From an uncultured Muribaculaceae bacterium (GTDB lineage Bacteria > Bacteroidota > Bacteroidia > Bacteroidales > Muribaculaceae), in assembly GCA_910586975.1 (NCBI GenBank), contig CAJUKX010000016.1, positions 1 through 60,663 of the forward strand: 60,663 nt of DNA, read 5' to 3'. Within the stretch, counting starts at the first letter, position 1. Each line of letters begins with the position of its first letter. Below, piece after piece: positions 40,198-48,820 of this stretch. Made by a program: the position numbers and the translations under genes. Under the pieces are notes generated by a model, which was not told the DNA's origin, made no database searches, and saw only the letters and a list, made by a program, of their open reading frames with translations.

Positions 40198-42153
40198 TCA
40201 ATCGTTCATTGTGCGCAGCAATTCATCATTGTCTACAGTACGCTCCATGCGATCTTTGATAAATTCCATTGCCTCGATGGGGGTACGGTCGCCGAGGAAA
40301 CGGCGCAGAATCCACATACGGTTGAGGGTTTCGGGACGCAGCAGCAGGTCGTCGCGACGTGTGCTCGAAGATATGATGTCGACTGCCGGGAAAATACGCT
40401 TGTTCGACAAGCGGCGGTCAAGCTGCAGCTCCATATTACCGGTACCCTTGAATTCCTCGAAGATCACTTCGTCCATCTTTGATGAAGTCTCGGTGAGAGC
40501 GGTAGCGATGATAGTGAGCGAACCGCCACCCTCGATGTTACGGGCTGCGCCAAAGAATCGCTTGGGCTTCTGCAGAGCGTTGGCATCCACACCACCTGAA
40601 AGGATTTTACCCGAAGCTGGTGCCACAGTGTTGTATGCACGTGCCAGACGTGTGATTGAATCGAGAAGCACCACCACATCATGCCCACATTCAACCATAC
40701 GCTTGGCCTTTTCGAGTACGATGCCGGCAATCTTCACATGTCGGTCTGCCGGTTCATCAAATGTAGATGCAATCACCTCGGCATTTACGCTGCGCATCAT
40801 GTCGGTAACTTCTTCGGGACGTTCGTCAATAAGAAGTATCATGATATATGTTTCGGGGTGATTCTCGGCAATAGCGTTGGCTATATCTTTAAGTAACAAT
40901 GTCTTACCGGTTTTGGGCGGCGCTACAATCAGCGCACGCTGGCCCTTGCCTATAGGAGCGAACATATCAACCACACGGGTCGAGATATTGCATGTTGTGG
41001 CTCCGCCTGTAAGATTGAATTTCTCATCCGGGAAAAGCGGTGTGAGATGCTCGAATGCCTTGCGGTCGCGTATAAATTCGAGCGAGCGACCATTTACTTT
41101 CAGCACTCGCGACAGTGGGAAGTATTTCTCGCCCTCGTGGGGAGGACGTATGGTACATTCAACCACATCGCCGGCTTTGAGCGAATTGGCTTTTATCTGC
41201 TGCTGGGTCACCAGCACATCGTCGGGCGAGGGAAGATAATTGTAGTCGCTCGAACGCAGATAACCGTGGCCCTGAGGTTCGATTTCGAGCACACCCTGCA
41301 TCTGCAGAAAATCCTCAAAATCATAACGCTGCTGGGGTTGCAGACGCTGGTCGGCCGTTATGTTCTGGTTGCCGTTGTTGAATTTATTCTTTTTCTTTTT
41401 ACCATTCTGCTGCTGAGGCATGGGCTGACCCGGCTCTACAAGTGTGATGGGCGCGGGAGCTGCCTGTTCAGTTCTCGTGCGGTTGTTGTCGCGCACCTGT
41501 TCTTTCTCTTGCTGCGAGCGCGGAACAAACTTGCGTCCCTCGCCTCTTGTGGGGAAGAACAAACTGAAGTCGCCCTGCGGGCGGAAGTCTCTCTTACGTG
41601 GCTCAGGCTGTTGCTGCTCGTCAGTGTGATCCGCCTGCGCATCAGCTTGCTGCCGAGCTTCTTCAGCATTATGGGGCTGTGCTGAGTCGGCCTGTGGCTC
41701 TGCTGCCGGAGCATTGTCCATAGCAGACTCAGTCGGCACGTCAGCTGTATTGTTTTCAGAAATATTTTCGGTATTATTAATTTCAGCCTGCGCCTCGCGC
41801 TCGGCAATTTCTTTTTTGGATGGACGACCTCTGCGTCGTTTGGGAGCTTCGGCAGCGGCAGCGGTTTCGGCAGGCTGTTCCCCTTCTGCGGGAGCCTGTT
41901 GTGCATTTGCTTCAGGAGCGGGTGCAGGTGCGGCCGCTTTCTTCTTACGAGTGCGCTTTTTGCCGTCATCGCCATCATCGGTTGAACGACGTTTAGCCGC
42001 GGTGGTTGCTGCTCGTACTACGGCTTGTTCATCGAGAATTTCGTAAATCAAGCCGGTGCGATCAGAGAGATCTATCTTTTTTAATCCTAATTCTTCGGCC
42101 ACCTTGCGAAGGCCTTCATCATTCATTTGGTGCAAATCAGAAATATTATGCAT
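40198..42153 (-). CDS. rho: Transcription termination factor Rho with long disordered insertion
   Basis: A 651-aa Rho; E. coli Rho has 419. The N-terminal Rho-N helical domain (about 1-45) is followed by a low-complexity insertion (about 50-280) rich in Ala, Glu, Gln, Pro and basic runs such as KKRTRKKK, RRRGRPSKK and KKKKNK. Then comes the RNA-binding cold-shock-like region (DFLQMQGVLEIEPQGHGYLR) and the ATPase with P-loop APPKTGKT. Rho ends RNA synthesis at C-rich sites and silences foreign genes. A disordered insertion in Bacteroides Rho is reported to drive phase separation and gut fitness. Promoter 42415-42444 and a long leader precede it. Confidence 0.96.
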   Translation of the reverse strand: MHNISDLHQMNDEGLRKVAEELGLKKIDLSDRTGLIYEILDEQAVVRAATTAAKRRSTDDGDDGKKRTRKKKAAAPAPAPEANAQQAPAEGEQPAETAAAAEAPKRRRGRPSKKEIAEREAQAEINNTENISENNTADVPTESAMDNAPAAEPQADSAQPHNAEEARQQADAQADHTDEQQQPEPRKRDFRPQGDFSLFFPTRGEGRKFVPRSQQEKEQVRDNNRTRTEQAAPAPITLVEPGQPMPQQQNGKKKKNKFNNGNQNITADQRLQPQQRYDFEDFLQMQGVLEIEPQGHGYLRSSDYNYLPSPDDVLVTQQQIKANSLKAGDVVECTIRPPHEGEKYFPLSRVLKVNGRSLEFIRDRKAFEHLTPLFPDEKFNLTGGATTCNISTRVVDMFAPIGKGQRALIVAPPKTGKTLLLKDIANAIAENHPETYIMILLIDERPEEVTDMMRSVNAEVIASTFDEPADRHVKIAGIVLEKAKRMVECGHDVVVLLDSITRLARAYNTVAPASGKILSGGVDANALQKPKRFFGAARNIEGGGSLTIIATALTETSSKMDEVIFEEFKGTGNMELQLDRRLSNKRIFPAVDIISSSTRRDDLLLRPETLNRMWILRRFLGDRTPIEAMEFIKDRMERTVDNDELLRTMND

Positions 42154-42408
42154 AGGATTTTAATTATTCTTATCATAAACGTAAATCCGGATTGAGGTTT
42201 CATACTCCGAAATCACGTTTGAATTAAGTGGGGGCAGGTAGTTTATAATGTAGAATGAAATGGATGGGGGGGGGAGAAGAGACACAAAGTAAAAGTCGAA
42301 CGCCAAAAAAATATGTAATCAAAAACCTCTTAAATAACAGCCGGACAACCCGAATTGTTCAAAATCCGAAATAAATCCACAATGCGTCCGTGTGTTTTCT
42401 TTACTTTT
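42154..42408 (-). promoter_or_regulatory. Long C-rich rho leader with a nine-C tract
   Basis: From the predicted start (about 42408) to the rho ATG, the transcript runs 255 nt. It contains a nine-C tract (complement of 42266-42274) within a pyrimidine-rich, G-poor stretch of about 80 nt (42215-42295). This is the composition of a rut site where Rho binds, which suggests autogenous attenuation as in other bacteria. The homopolymer could also vary in length. It accounts for part of the 447-bp gene-free stretch 42154-42600. Confidence 0.5.
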
Positions 42409-42414
42409 GCACTG

Positions 42415-42444
42415 CAAAGGTACAACAATTTTTAATATTTCCAA
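42415..42444 (-). promoter_or_regulatory. rho promoter
   Basis: On the minus strand TACCTTTG (42415-42422) is the -7 box and TTGG (42441-42444) the -33, 18-19 bp apart. It is a strong Bacteroides-type promoter. A plus-strand TACTTTTG (42402-42409) in the same spot lacks a -33. Confidence 0.65.
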
Positions 42445-42540
42445 TTGTTATCAATGAATTTTAATAAAATTTATCCAACACGTCATTTCTGCAATAAAAA
42501 ACAATTTTCAAACGTTATAAATAAAACGGCATGCAAAGAG

Positions 42541-42548
42541 TATGTTTG
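42541..42548 (+). promoter_or_regulatory. Possible -7 box for the DUF308 gene
   Basis: TATGTTTG matches TAnnTTTG, 53 bp before the start at 42601. No good -33 is seen. Nothing else is recognised between 42445 and 42600, which is AT-rich. Confidence 0.35.
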
Positions 42549-42600
42549 AATCTTACTGACAATTACAGACGTTTAATAATTATAAAAACTCGATTTATTT

Positions 42601-43236
42601 ATGAAAGGCAGAAATCTAATATTGGTATCGGCACTCATTCTTGCCATAGGCATTGTGCTGCTGTTGGCCAATCAGGCCATAAGTCCGCTTGGGATAGTAA
42701 TTGTAGGAGGAATCCTCTTTATCCTCGCGGGTATATTTAATGTGATATCATACGACGGAGCCCGGCGCAAGGCCGACTCGTCATCATCGGGGCATGGCTC
42801 GGTAGCCACGGCCTTCAATTGGTTTACAAGTGCCGGAGCGGTTATTCTGGGCCTGTGCATGCTCATATTCCAAAATACATTCATCGGACTGGTAGGTGTG
42901 ATGTTCGGGGTACTGATAGCGTTCATGGCATTTTATCAGATCTATATCCTCGCCATCGGCACACGCCCGGTCGTACTGCCGTCGTGGCTCTACATCACGC
43001 CGGTGCTTCTGGCCGGACTGGCAATATTTCTGTTTATGCAGAAACCGGTCGACACCGACACCCGCACCACTCTGGTGACAGCCATAGCACTGATACTGTT
43101 TGGCGCCATGGGCATTGTTGAAGGTTCGCTGCTTGGCAACGCCAACCGCAAACGCATCCAACAGAGCAAAAAGCCCATAGCTCCGCTCGATGAGAGCGTG
43201 AGCGAGGAGCCTGTAAAGGACGAGAATCCCAAATAA
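42601..43236 (+). CDS. DUF308/HdeD-like membrane protein
   Basis: A 211-aa inner-membrane protein with about six helices arranged in pairs: near residues 5-23, 28-48, 77-94, 97-116, 128-145 and 157-176. The paired hairpins resemble the DUF308 (HdeD) family. A hydrophilic tail of about 30 residues ends EPVKDENPK. HdeD contributes to acid resistance in E. coli, but I would not transfer that role here. It is monocistronic, with an intrinsic terminator at 43243-43270. Confidence 0.7.
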   Translation: MKGRNLILVSALILAIGIVLLLANQAISPLGIVIVGGILFILAGIFNVISYDGARRKADSSSSGHGSVATAFNWFTSAGAVILGLCMLIFQNTFIGLVGVMFGVLIAFMAFYQIYILAIGTRPVVLPSWLYITPVLLAGLAIFLFMQKPVDTDTRTTLVTAIALILFGAMGIVEGSLLGNANRKRIQQSKKPIAPLDESVSEEPVKDENPK

Positions 43237-43242
43237 GCTAAT

Positions 43243-43270
43243 GACGCCCTGCCCGGGGCGTCCATTTTTT
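43243..43270 (+). terminator. Intrinsic terminator of the DUF308 gene
   Basis: GACGCCC (43243-43249) pairs with GGGCGTC (43256-43262), 6-nt loop, followed by a T-run from 43265. Confidence 0.9.
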
Positions 43271-43451
43271 TGGCGTTTTTTTCTGATTTTATATAAAAAT
43301 CGCATTATTTCAGGCTTTTATTATTGCTATTTGAAAAAAAATCACGATATTTGCACCTGCAAAACGGTCAAGCAGAAATGCCCGACTGTTTTTTATGAGA
43401 GAAAATATGACTTTTCTATCCAAAAAAATATAATTCGATAAATATAAAACA

Positions 43452-43724
43452 ATGACAAAAGCAGAAATCGTAAACGAAATTGCCAAGTCGACCGGAATCG
43501 ACAAGCCCGCCGTTCTCGAAACTATTGAAAAGTTCATGCAGGTCGTAAAAGAATCACTTGCAGAAGGTGAGAATGTCTACCTCCGTGGTTTCGGCAGCTT
43601 TATTATCAAAGTTCGCTCTGAAAAGACTGCCCGCAATATCTCGAAGAATACCACCATCGTTATTCCCGAGCACCGCATTCCCGCATTCAAGCCTGCCAAG
43701 GTTTTCATGGAAGACGTGAAATAA
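43452..43724 (+). CDS. HU family DNA-binding protein
   Basis: A 90-aa histone-like protein of standard HU/IHF length. MTKAEIVNEIAKSTGIDKPAV begins the helical dimer body, GENVYLRGFGSF is the signature, and the beta-arm contains the intercalating proline in VIPEHRIPAFKP. It bends and packages DNA non-specifically and may help site-specific recombination. It stands alone upstream of the small basic peptide gene at 43801. HU rather than IHF: the arm residues and length do not discriminate strongly, so no symbol is given. Confidence 0.95.
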   Translation: MTKAEIVNEIAKSTGIDKPAVLETIEKFMQVVKESLAEGENVYLRGFGSFIIKVRSEKTARNISKNTTIVIPEHRIPAFKPAKVFMEDVK

Positions 43725-43800
43725 TTGCTTGCTGATTAGAATCTTTTTCTCTCCTGCAATAGAATATAACTCTCATTATTAACTTTTAAATATCGCTAAA

Positions 43801-43890
43801 ATGCCCAGCGGAAAAAAACGTAAAGGCCACAAGATGGCTACTCACAAACGTAAAAAACGTCTTCGCAAGAATCGTCACAAGAAGAAGTAA
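43801..43890 (+). CDS. Very small basic ribosomal protein, bS22/mS38 type (AURKAIP1/COX24 domain)
   Basis: A 29-aa peptide with 18 Lys/Arg/His residues: MPSGKKRKGHKMATH then KRKKRLRKNRHKKK. The pattern KKRKxHKM..HKRKKRLRK matches the AURKAIP1/COX24 (mS38) family; a homologue in mycobacteria is the small-subunit protein bS22, which sits near the decoding site. It is likely a ribosomal component here. It starts 76 bp after HU and is followed by a terminator (43940-44000). Too short for many gene callers, but the composition and conserved layout are convincing. Confidence 0.8.
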   Translation: MPSGKKRKGHKMATHKRKKRLRKNRHKKK

Positions 43891-43939
43891 GGCATATCCC
43901 TGCTTCCCTCAGGTTCTATAACTAAGACTAAAAAACATT

Positions 43940-44000
43940 CAAAGGACATAAATGATAACAGTCAAAACCTGATATTCATCTATTGTCCTTTGTGTTTTTT
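43940..44000 (+). terminator. Terminator between the bS22-like gene and RNase G/E
   Basis: Nine-bp perfect arms CAAAGGACA (43940-43948) and TGTCCTTTG (43984-43992) with a T6 run at 43995-44000. The loop is long (35 nt). Confidence 0.65.
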
Positions 44001-44032
44001 GAATCAGCATCCATATTACTAACAACCAAAAC

Positions 44033-46126
44033 ATGAAAAGCGAACTAATCGTCGACGTTCAATCGTCAGAAGTGTCAATCGCACTGCTGGAAGACTCCCG
44101 CCTGGTGTCGCTCCAGAAAGAAGCGCGCGACATTTCCTACGCTGTTGGCGACATTTACCTGGCTAAGGTCAAAAAACTTATGCCCGGGCTCAACGCCGCC
44201 TTCGTAAATGTAGGTTATGAAAAGGATGCATTCCTCCACTATCTTGATCTTGGTCCCCATTATGCCTCTTACGAGGCTTATCTTAAACAGCTCCTCGGTG
44301 ATGACCGACGCACTGTACCCTCTATCGAGAAGCTGACTCCCCTACCCGACATAAACAAAGACGGTTCTGTCACCGAAACTCTCAAGCAGGGTCAGGAGCT
44401 GCTTGTGCAGATTGTAAAAGAACCCATATCGAGCAAAGGCCCGCGACTTACCACCGAAATCACTTTTACCGGTAGGTTTATGGTGCTCATTCCCTTCAGC
44501 GAAAAAATCTCAATCTCCCAAAAAATTAAGTCTGCCGAAGAGAGAATGCGTCTCAAGCAGCTTATCGAGAGCATTAAACCCAAAAATTTCGGCGTTATTA
44601 TACGCACTTCTGCTGAAGGAAAACGTGTTGCAGAGCTTATCCACGAACTTAAGACTTTGGTGAATTGCTGGAACTCTACAGTAGCCAAAGCACAGAAAGC
44701 CACTGCACCTGAACTGATATATCAGGAAGAAAGCCGCATTGTAGGTATGCTGCGCGACGTGTTCAGCCCGTCGTTTGAAGCTATTTACGTTAACGATGCC
44801 GACACTTATCAGCAGATCGACAAATACGTAAACCTCATTGCGCCCGAAAGCAAGGATATCGTAAAATTATACGATAAAGACGCGCCTATTTTTGACCACT
44901 TCGGTATCACAAGGCAAATCAAATCGTCGTTCGGCAAAACTGTTTCTTTCCGCTCAGGTGCTTACATAATTATCGAAAGCACAGAGGCTCTGCACGTTGT
45001 AGACGTAAACTCCGGCAACAGAACAAAGGCCGCCAACGACCAGGAAACAAACGCACTCGAGGTAAACCTCAGAGCTGCCGACGAAATTGCACGTCAGCTG
45101 CGCCTGCGAGATATGGGCGGCATTATTGTCGTAGACTTCATTGATATGGCCAAAGGCGAGCACCGCCAGCAGCTCTACGAGCACATGCGCGAGATTATGG
45201 CCAACGACCGCGCACGGCACAACATACTGCCGCTCAGCAAGTTCGGGTTGATGCAGATAACTCGCCAGCGAGTGCGTCCGGCTCTTACAATCAACACCGT
45301 GGAGCGCTGCCCCTCATGCTTCGGCAAAGGCGAAGTGCAGCCCTCGTTGCTTTTCACCGACACGCTCTTTGAGAAACTCGACTACATAGTCAACACACTC
45401 AAGGTTACGGATTTCATAATGTATATCCATCCTTTTGTTGACGCATACATCAAACGTGGGTTCTTCACTTCAATGTACAGGCGCTGGCGCTACAAACTGG
45501 GACGCTCGTTTAAAGTCCTTCCCGACGAATCGCTTGCTTTCCTTGAATACAAGGTGCTCGACTCAAACCGCAACGAGATAGACGTCAAGGAAGAAAAAGA
45601 CATGAGCGCATCGTCAGCCGAAAAGGTTACCAACAAAGCCAAGAAACGCGGCGCTGAAGCTGCTGCCGAACACCTTTCGGCCATTGAGTTTGCTGAAGAC
45701 GCAGCTCCTGCACACGACGAAAAACCCGCTGCAGAATCCGAGGCCAAAGCCAAGCCGAAGCGTCGTCGTAAGAAAAAGACTGCCGACGAAGCCGCTGTTG
45801 ACTCTGCCGAAACCAAAACCGGCGAAACAGCCCAAAGCTCAGCAAGTACTGAAGCCACCGCAGATACCGCGGTAGTCGAAGCCGACAGTGCCGACAACGA
45901 AGCCGCATCGGCCGACAATCCCGCCGCCGAACAGACTCCGAAACCAAAGAAAACCCGTCGCAAGCCTAAGCCAAAGCCCAAGGCCGACGAATCAAAAGAT
46001 TCAGCAGAGACACAGGCCACAGCTTCTGACTCAGAAGCTCAAATCAACGAGGATAAGGCCGATAAAACCGAAAAACTCCTCCCGGCCATACCGCTCTCAA
46101 ACACAAGATCAACCATAGAGGAATAG
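44033..46126 (+). CDS. rng: Ribonuclease G/E family endoribonuclease with long charged tail
   Basis: A 697-aa RNase G/E. S1 RNA-binding domain about 36-130 (GDIYLAKVKKLMPGLNAAFVNVG), then RNase H-like and catalytic regions with the two acidic motifs HVVDVNSGN and GIIVVDFIDM (around residues 324 and 368). The Zn-link is CPSCFGKG. Core ends near residue 520; the remaining 175 residues are Ala/Glu/Lys/Arg low complexity with basic runs KPKRRRKKK and KTRRKPKPKPK. It cleaves single-stranded AU-rich RNA in rRNA maturation and mRNA decay. The length lies between E. coli RNase G (489) and RNase E (1061). It is a single gene between two terminators. Confidence 0.93.
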   Translation: MKSELIVDVQSSEVSIALLEDSRLVSLQKEARDISYAVGDIYLAKVKKLMPGLNAAFVNVGYEKDAFLHYLDLGPHYASYEAYLKQLLGDDRRTVPSIEKLTPLPDINKDGSVTETLKQGQELLVQIVKEPISSKGPRLTTEITFTGRFMVLIPFSEKISISQKIKSAEERMRLKQLIESIKPKNFGVIIRTSAEGKRVAELIHELKTLVNCWNSTVAKAQKATAPELIYQEESRIVGMLRDVFSPSFEAIYVNDADTYQQIDKYVNLIAPESKDIVKLYDKDAPIFDHFGITRQIKSSFGKTVSFRSGAYIIIESTEALHVVDVNSGNRTKAANDQETNALEVNLRAADEIARQLRLRDMGGIIVVDFIDMAKGEHRQQLYEHMREIMANDRARHNILPLSKFGLMQITRQRVRPALTINTVERCPSCFGKGEVQPSLLFTDTLFEKLDYIVNTLKVTDFIMYIHPFVDAYIKRGFFTSMYRRWRYKLGRSFKVLPDESLAFLEYKVLDSNRNEIDVKEEKDMSASSAEKVTNKAKKRGAEAAAEHLSAIEFAEDAAPAHDEKPAAESEAKAKPKRRRKKKTADEAAVDSAETKTGETAQSSASTEATADTAVVEADSADNEAASADNPAAEQTPKPKKTRRKPKPKPKADESKDSAETQATASDSEAQINEDKADKTEKLLPAIPLSNTRSTIEE

Positions 46127-46132
46127 CATCAG

Positions 46133-46173
46133 CAAATCCCCGTCATTAATCCGATGGCGGGGATTTGAGTTTT
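46133..46173 (+). terminator. Intrinsic terminator of RNase G/E gene
   Basis: Ten-bp perfect arms CAAATCCCCG (46133-46142) and CGGGGATTTG (46158-46167), then a short T-rich run. Confidence 0.8.
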
Positions 46174-46241
46174 ATTAACTCTTTAATTATATGATTTTTT
46201 GTAATTTTGCAGATTATATATAAAAGAACAAAAAGAAGACA

Positions 46242-46991
46242 ATGATACAGAGACTTTTCCAAAATATGCCCCCCGTAACCAAGAATCTGGTGATTCTCAA
46301 CGTACTGTTCTGGGGCGTGATGGCTCTCGTTCCATCGCTCGATGCCAAACTGTCGCAATTGTTTGCTTTGCATTATTTCTCGTCGCCGGGATTTAACGTG
46401 GCTCAGTTATTCACCTATATGTTTATCCATGCCGGATTTGTGCATCTGTTCTTCAACATGTTCATGCTCGTGATGTTTGGCGGAATAATCGAACGTTCCA
46501 TGGGCTCGTCGAGATTTCTCTTCTACTACATATCGTGCGGACTTTTCGCCGCCTTGTTGCAGATGGGCATTTACGCAGCCCTGCTGAGCAAGTACACAGG
46601 CATGTATTCACCTGAAGATTATCAACAGATAATCAACATGGGCTGGAACTACCTTAAGGATGGCTATGACTTTGTCGACCCCACGATGGCTCGCATCAAC
46701 ATGCTCGTCAACGGTTCGATGGTAGGAGCTTCGGGTGCCATTTACGGCGTACTGCTCGCATTCGGCATGCTGTATCCCAACCAGCAGGTTTATCTCATGT
46801 TCATTCCTGTACCGGTCAAGGCCAAGTGGGTCGTAATAGGCTCGGGCGCTATGGAATTGCTGCTTGGAATCAGCAACAACACCGCCGACAACGTGGCTCA
46901 CTTCGCCCACCTCGGTGGTATGATAGCCGGTGTATTGCTCATATTGTACTGGAAAAAGAAGGGCGTGTTTAACAATCACTGGTTCTTCTGA
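46242..46991 (+). CDS. Rhomboid family intramembrane serine protease (copy 1)
   Basis: A 249-aa membrane protease with six helices. The catalytic dyad is Ser164 in VGASGAIYG and His223 in AHFAHLGG. H68 and N72 (HLFFN) complete the oxyanion region. It cleaves transmembrane substrates within the inner membrane. A -7 box TAATTTTG is at 46202-46209, 33 bp before the start, without a clear -33. Its stop overlaps the next start (TGATG), so it is co-translated with a second rhomboid. Confidence 0.92.
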   Translation: MIQRLFQNMPPVTKNLVILNVLFWGVMALVPSLDAKLSQLFALHYFSSPGFNVAQLFTYMFIHAGFVHLFFNMFMLVMFGGIIERSMGSSRFLFYYISCGLFAALLQMGIYAALLSKYTGMYSPEDYQQIINMGWNYLKDGYDFVDPTMARINMLVNGSMVGASGAIYGVLLAFGMLYPNQQVYLMFIPVPVKAKWVVIGSGAMELLLGISNNTADNVAHFAHLGGMIAGVLLILYWKKKGVFNNHWFF

Positions 46992-47650
46992 TGAATCTGA
47001 AACTGCTGTCGGCATACGCCACCTGGATTCTCATACTGCTCAATATATTGGTGTTCATGGCAGCCAATATAGGCGGGGCGGCCGATATGCTCGCCCTGTC
47101 GGGCTCGCCGGCGGTGGACATGGCAGAGCCGTGGCGCATCGTCAGCTATATGTTTCTGCATACATATCCGGTGCATCTATTCTGCAACATCGTGGCACTG
47201 TTGTTCATAGGTGCCCTGTATGAGAGCCGGCTTTCGGGCTTGTCAATGACAGCTGTTTATATATTGGCAGGCATAGCCGGCGGTTTGGCATTCATTGCAG
47301 CCGGAAGTGTAGCCCAAGGCGACATCCGCCTTTCAGGTTGCTCGGCTTCGATATTGGGCATAGGCGCCTGTGTGCTGTGCAACCGGCGTCGTCCCATGAG
47401 CCATTGGCGCTTCATACTCTTTGCAGCGCTTGCCATTGCGGCCACAGGTGTGGCAGGCCCCAATCCTGCCGGCAGCCTGGCCCACGTAGCGGGGATTATA
47501 GCCGGTGCGCTGGCCGGACGGCTGCACAAGCCTCAGCCTGCGGCTGATTCATCCATCAACCCCACCCTGCTCAACAAGATAGAGCAATCGGGCTTCTCCT
47601 CGCTCAGCGCCTCTGAGCGGGCCGATTTATTCATGAATAACAGACGGTAA
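46991..47650 (+). CDS. Rhomboid family intramembrane serine protease (copy 2)
   Basis: A 219-aa six-helix rhomboid. Catalytic Ser118 lies in SGCSASILG and His165 in LAHVAGII; HLFCN (H62, N66) is the oxyanion set. The GxS motif reads GCSA instead of the usual GASG, and the protein is shorter than its neighbour. A conserved tail (NPTLLNKIEQSGFSSLSASE) follows the last helix. It overlaps the first rhomboid by one base and the EEP gene follows by 1 bp, so three genes are likely one transcript. It appears to be active by residues. Confidence 0.88.
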   Translation: MNLKLLSAYATWILILLNILVFMAANIGGAADMLALSGSPAVDMAEPWRIVSYMFLHTYPVHLFCNIVALLFIGALYESRLSGLSMTAVYILAGIAGGLAFIAAGSVAQGDIRLSGCSASILGIGACVLCNRRRPMSHWRFILFAALAIAATGVAGPNPAGSLAHVAGIIAGALAGRLHKPQPAADSSINPTLLNKIEQSGFSSLSASERADLFMNNRR

Positions 47651-47651
47651 T

Positions 47652-48803
47652 ATGAAGAATTCCATTGCTGAAACAAAACGTAATTCCTTCTGGCGAAATT
47701 TTGCCCGGACTATCCTGTGGCTGTTGACCGTGACAGCAGCCCTGGGGCTGGCAGCAGCCTCTTATGGCGGCAACATCGCTCCCGACTCCATCAAGGGTAT
47801 ATGCCTTATGGTGCTTACATTTCCGGCATGGCTGTTATTGATGATATTTGTAACTGTACTCGATGCCTTTTGGTGTCGAAAAGCCTTGGTTCTGTGCTTG
47901 TTCACATACATAGCCTGCGCATCGGCAATATGGGAGTTTTCGCCTCTCAACATCACAGGTCCTTCAATGAAGAAATATGCTGATTGCCCGCATTTCTCAT
48001 TCCTTACCTACAATACGGCCAATCTGAACGATATGGAGGGACCTATGCCCGAGGACTACAACCCCACATTGAGCTACATTCTCAAATTCAATGCCGATGT
48101 TGTGAACCTTCAGGAAGTGAGGGTATTGTCGCCCGACCATAATCTCAGGATATCGTCAAAACAGATTGATTCGCTGCATCAGGCTTATCCATACGTGCTT
48201 CATTACGGCGAATCGCAGGCTCTGCTTTCAAAATATCCGGCCGAGTGCATACACACCGGGGCTAATAATAAACCGGGCAACGAGATTGCCTTATTCAGGC
48301 TGAACATCGAGGGTACACCCGTCACACTTATAAATGTACATCTGCAGTCTTATGGCCTTACTCCGTCTGACAAGGAACTGTATAAAGATATCACCAAGCT
48401 CGATGAGAGCGATGGCGGACTCAAGAACACGCTGAAGGACGTGCGCCACACCCTGCTGTCGAAAGTTCAGCATGCCGCCGTGCAGCGCAAACTCGATACC
48501 GAACGCGTATGCGACTATATAGAGCATTTCGGTGGCCCTAATGTAATTGTGGCCGGCGACTTCAATGATGTGCCCGGATGCTACGCCTTGCGCAGGCTTG
48601 CCGATTTCAAGATGCGCGAGGTATATCCGCAACTCGGCTTCGGCCCCATGGTCACATTTAACGCCGACCGTTTCTATTTCAGAATAGACCATGTACTGTA
48701 CCGCGGCAACCTCACTCCGCTGCGCATGCGCCGTGGCAACAGCCGCCTGAGCGACCATTACCCCCTGCTGGTGACTTTCGCTATAAACCAATCTGACAAC
48801 TAA
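47652..48803 (+). CDS. Membrane-anchored endonuclease/exonuclease/phosphatase (EEP) family protein
   Basis: A 383-aa protein. Three N-terminal helices (about 17-37, 45-65 and 72-92) anchor an EEP domain (about 110-380). Visible motifs: FLTYNTANLN, VVNLQEVR (metal-binding Glu), VTLINVHLQS, VAGDFNDVP and the C-terminal LSDHYPLLV (Asp-His). The family ranges over nucleases, sphingomyelinases and phosphoinositide phosphatases, so the substrate is unknown; the membrane anchor favours an extracytoplasmic lipid or nucleic-acid target. Co-transcribed with the rhomboids. Confidence 0.85.
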   Translation: MKNSIAETKRNSFWRNFARTILWLLTVTAALGLAAASYGGNIAPDSIKGICLMVLTFPAWLLLMIFVTVLDAFWCRKALVLCLFTYIACASAIWEFSPLNITGPSMKKYADCPHFSFLTYNTANLNDMEGPMPEDYNPTLSYILKFNADVVNLQEVRVLSPDHNLRISSKQIDSLHQAYPYVLHYGESQALLSKYPAECIHTGANNKPGNEIALFRLNIEGTPVTLINVHLQSYGLTPSDKELYKDITKLDESDGGLKNTLKDVRHTLLSKVQHAAVQRKLDTERVCDYIEHFGGPNVIVAGDFNDVPGCYALRRLADFKMREVYPQLGFGPMVTFNADRFYFRIDHVLYRGNLTPLRMRRGNSRLSDHYPLLVTFAINQSDN

Positions 48804-48820
48804 CCTTTAATTTCATATAT

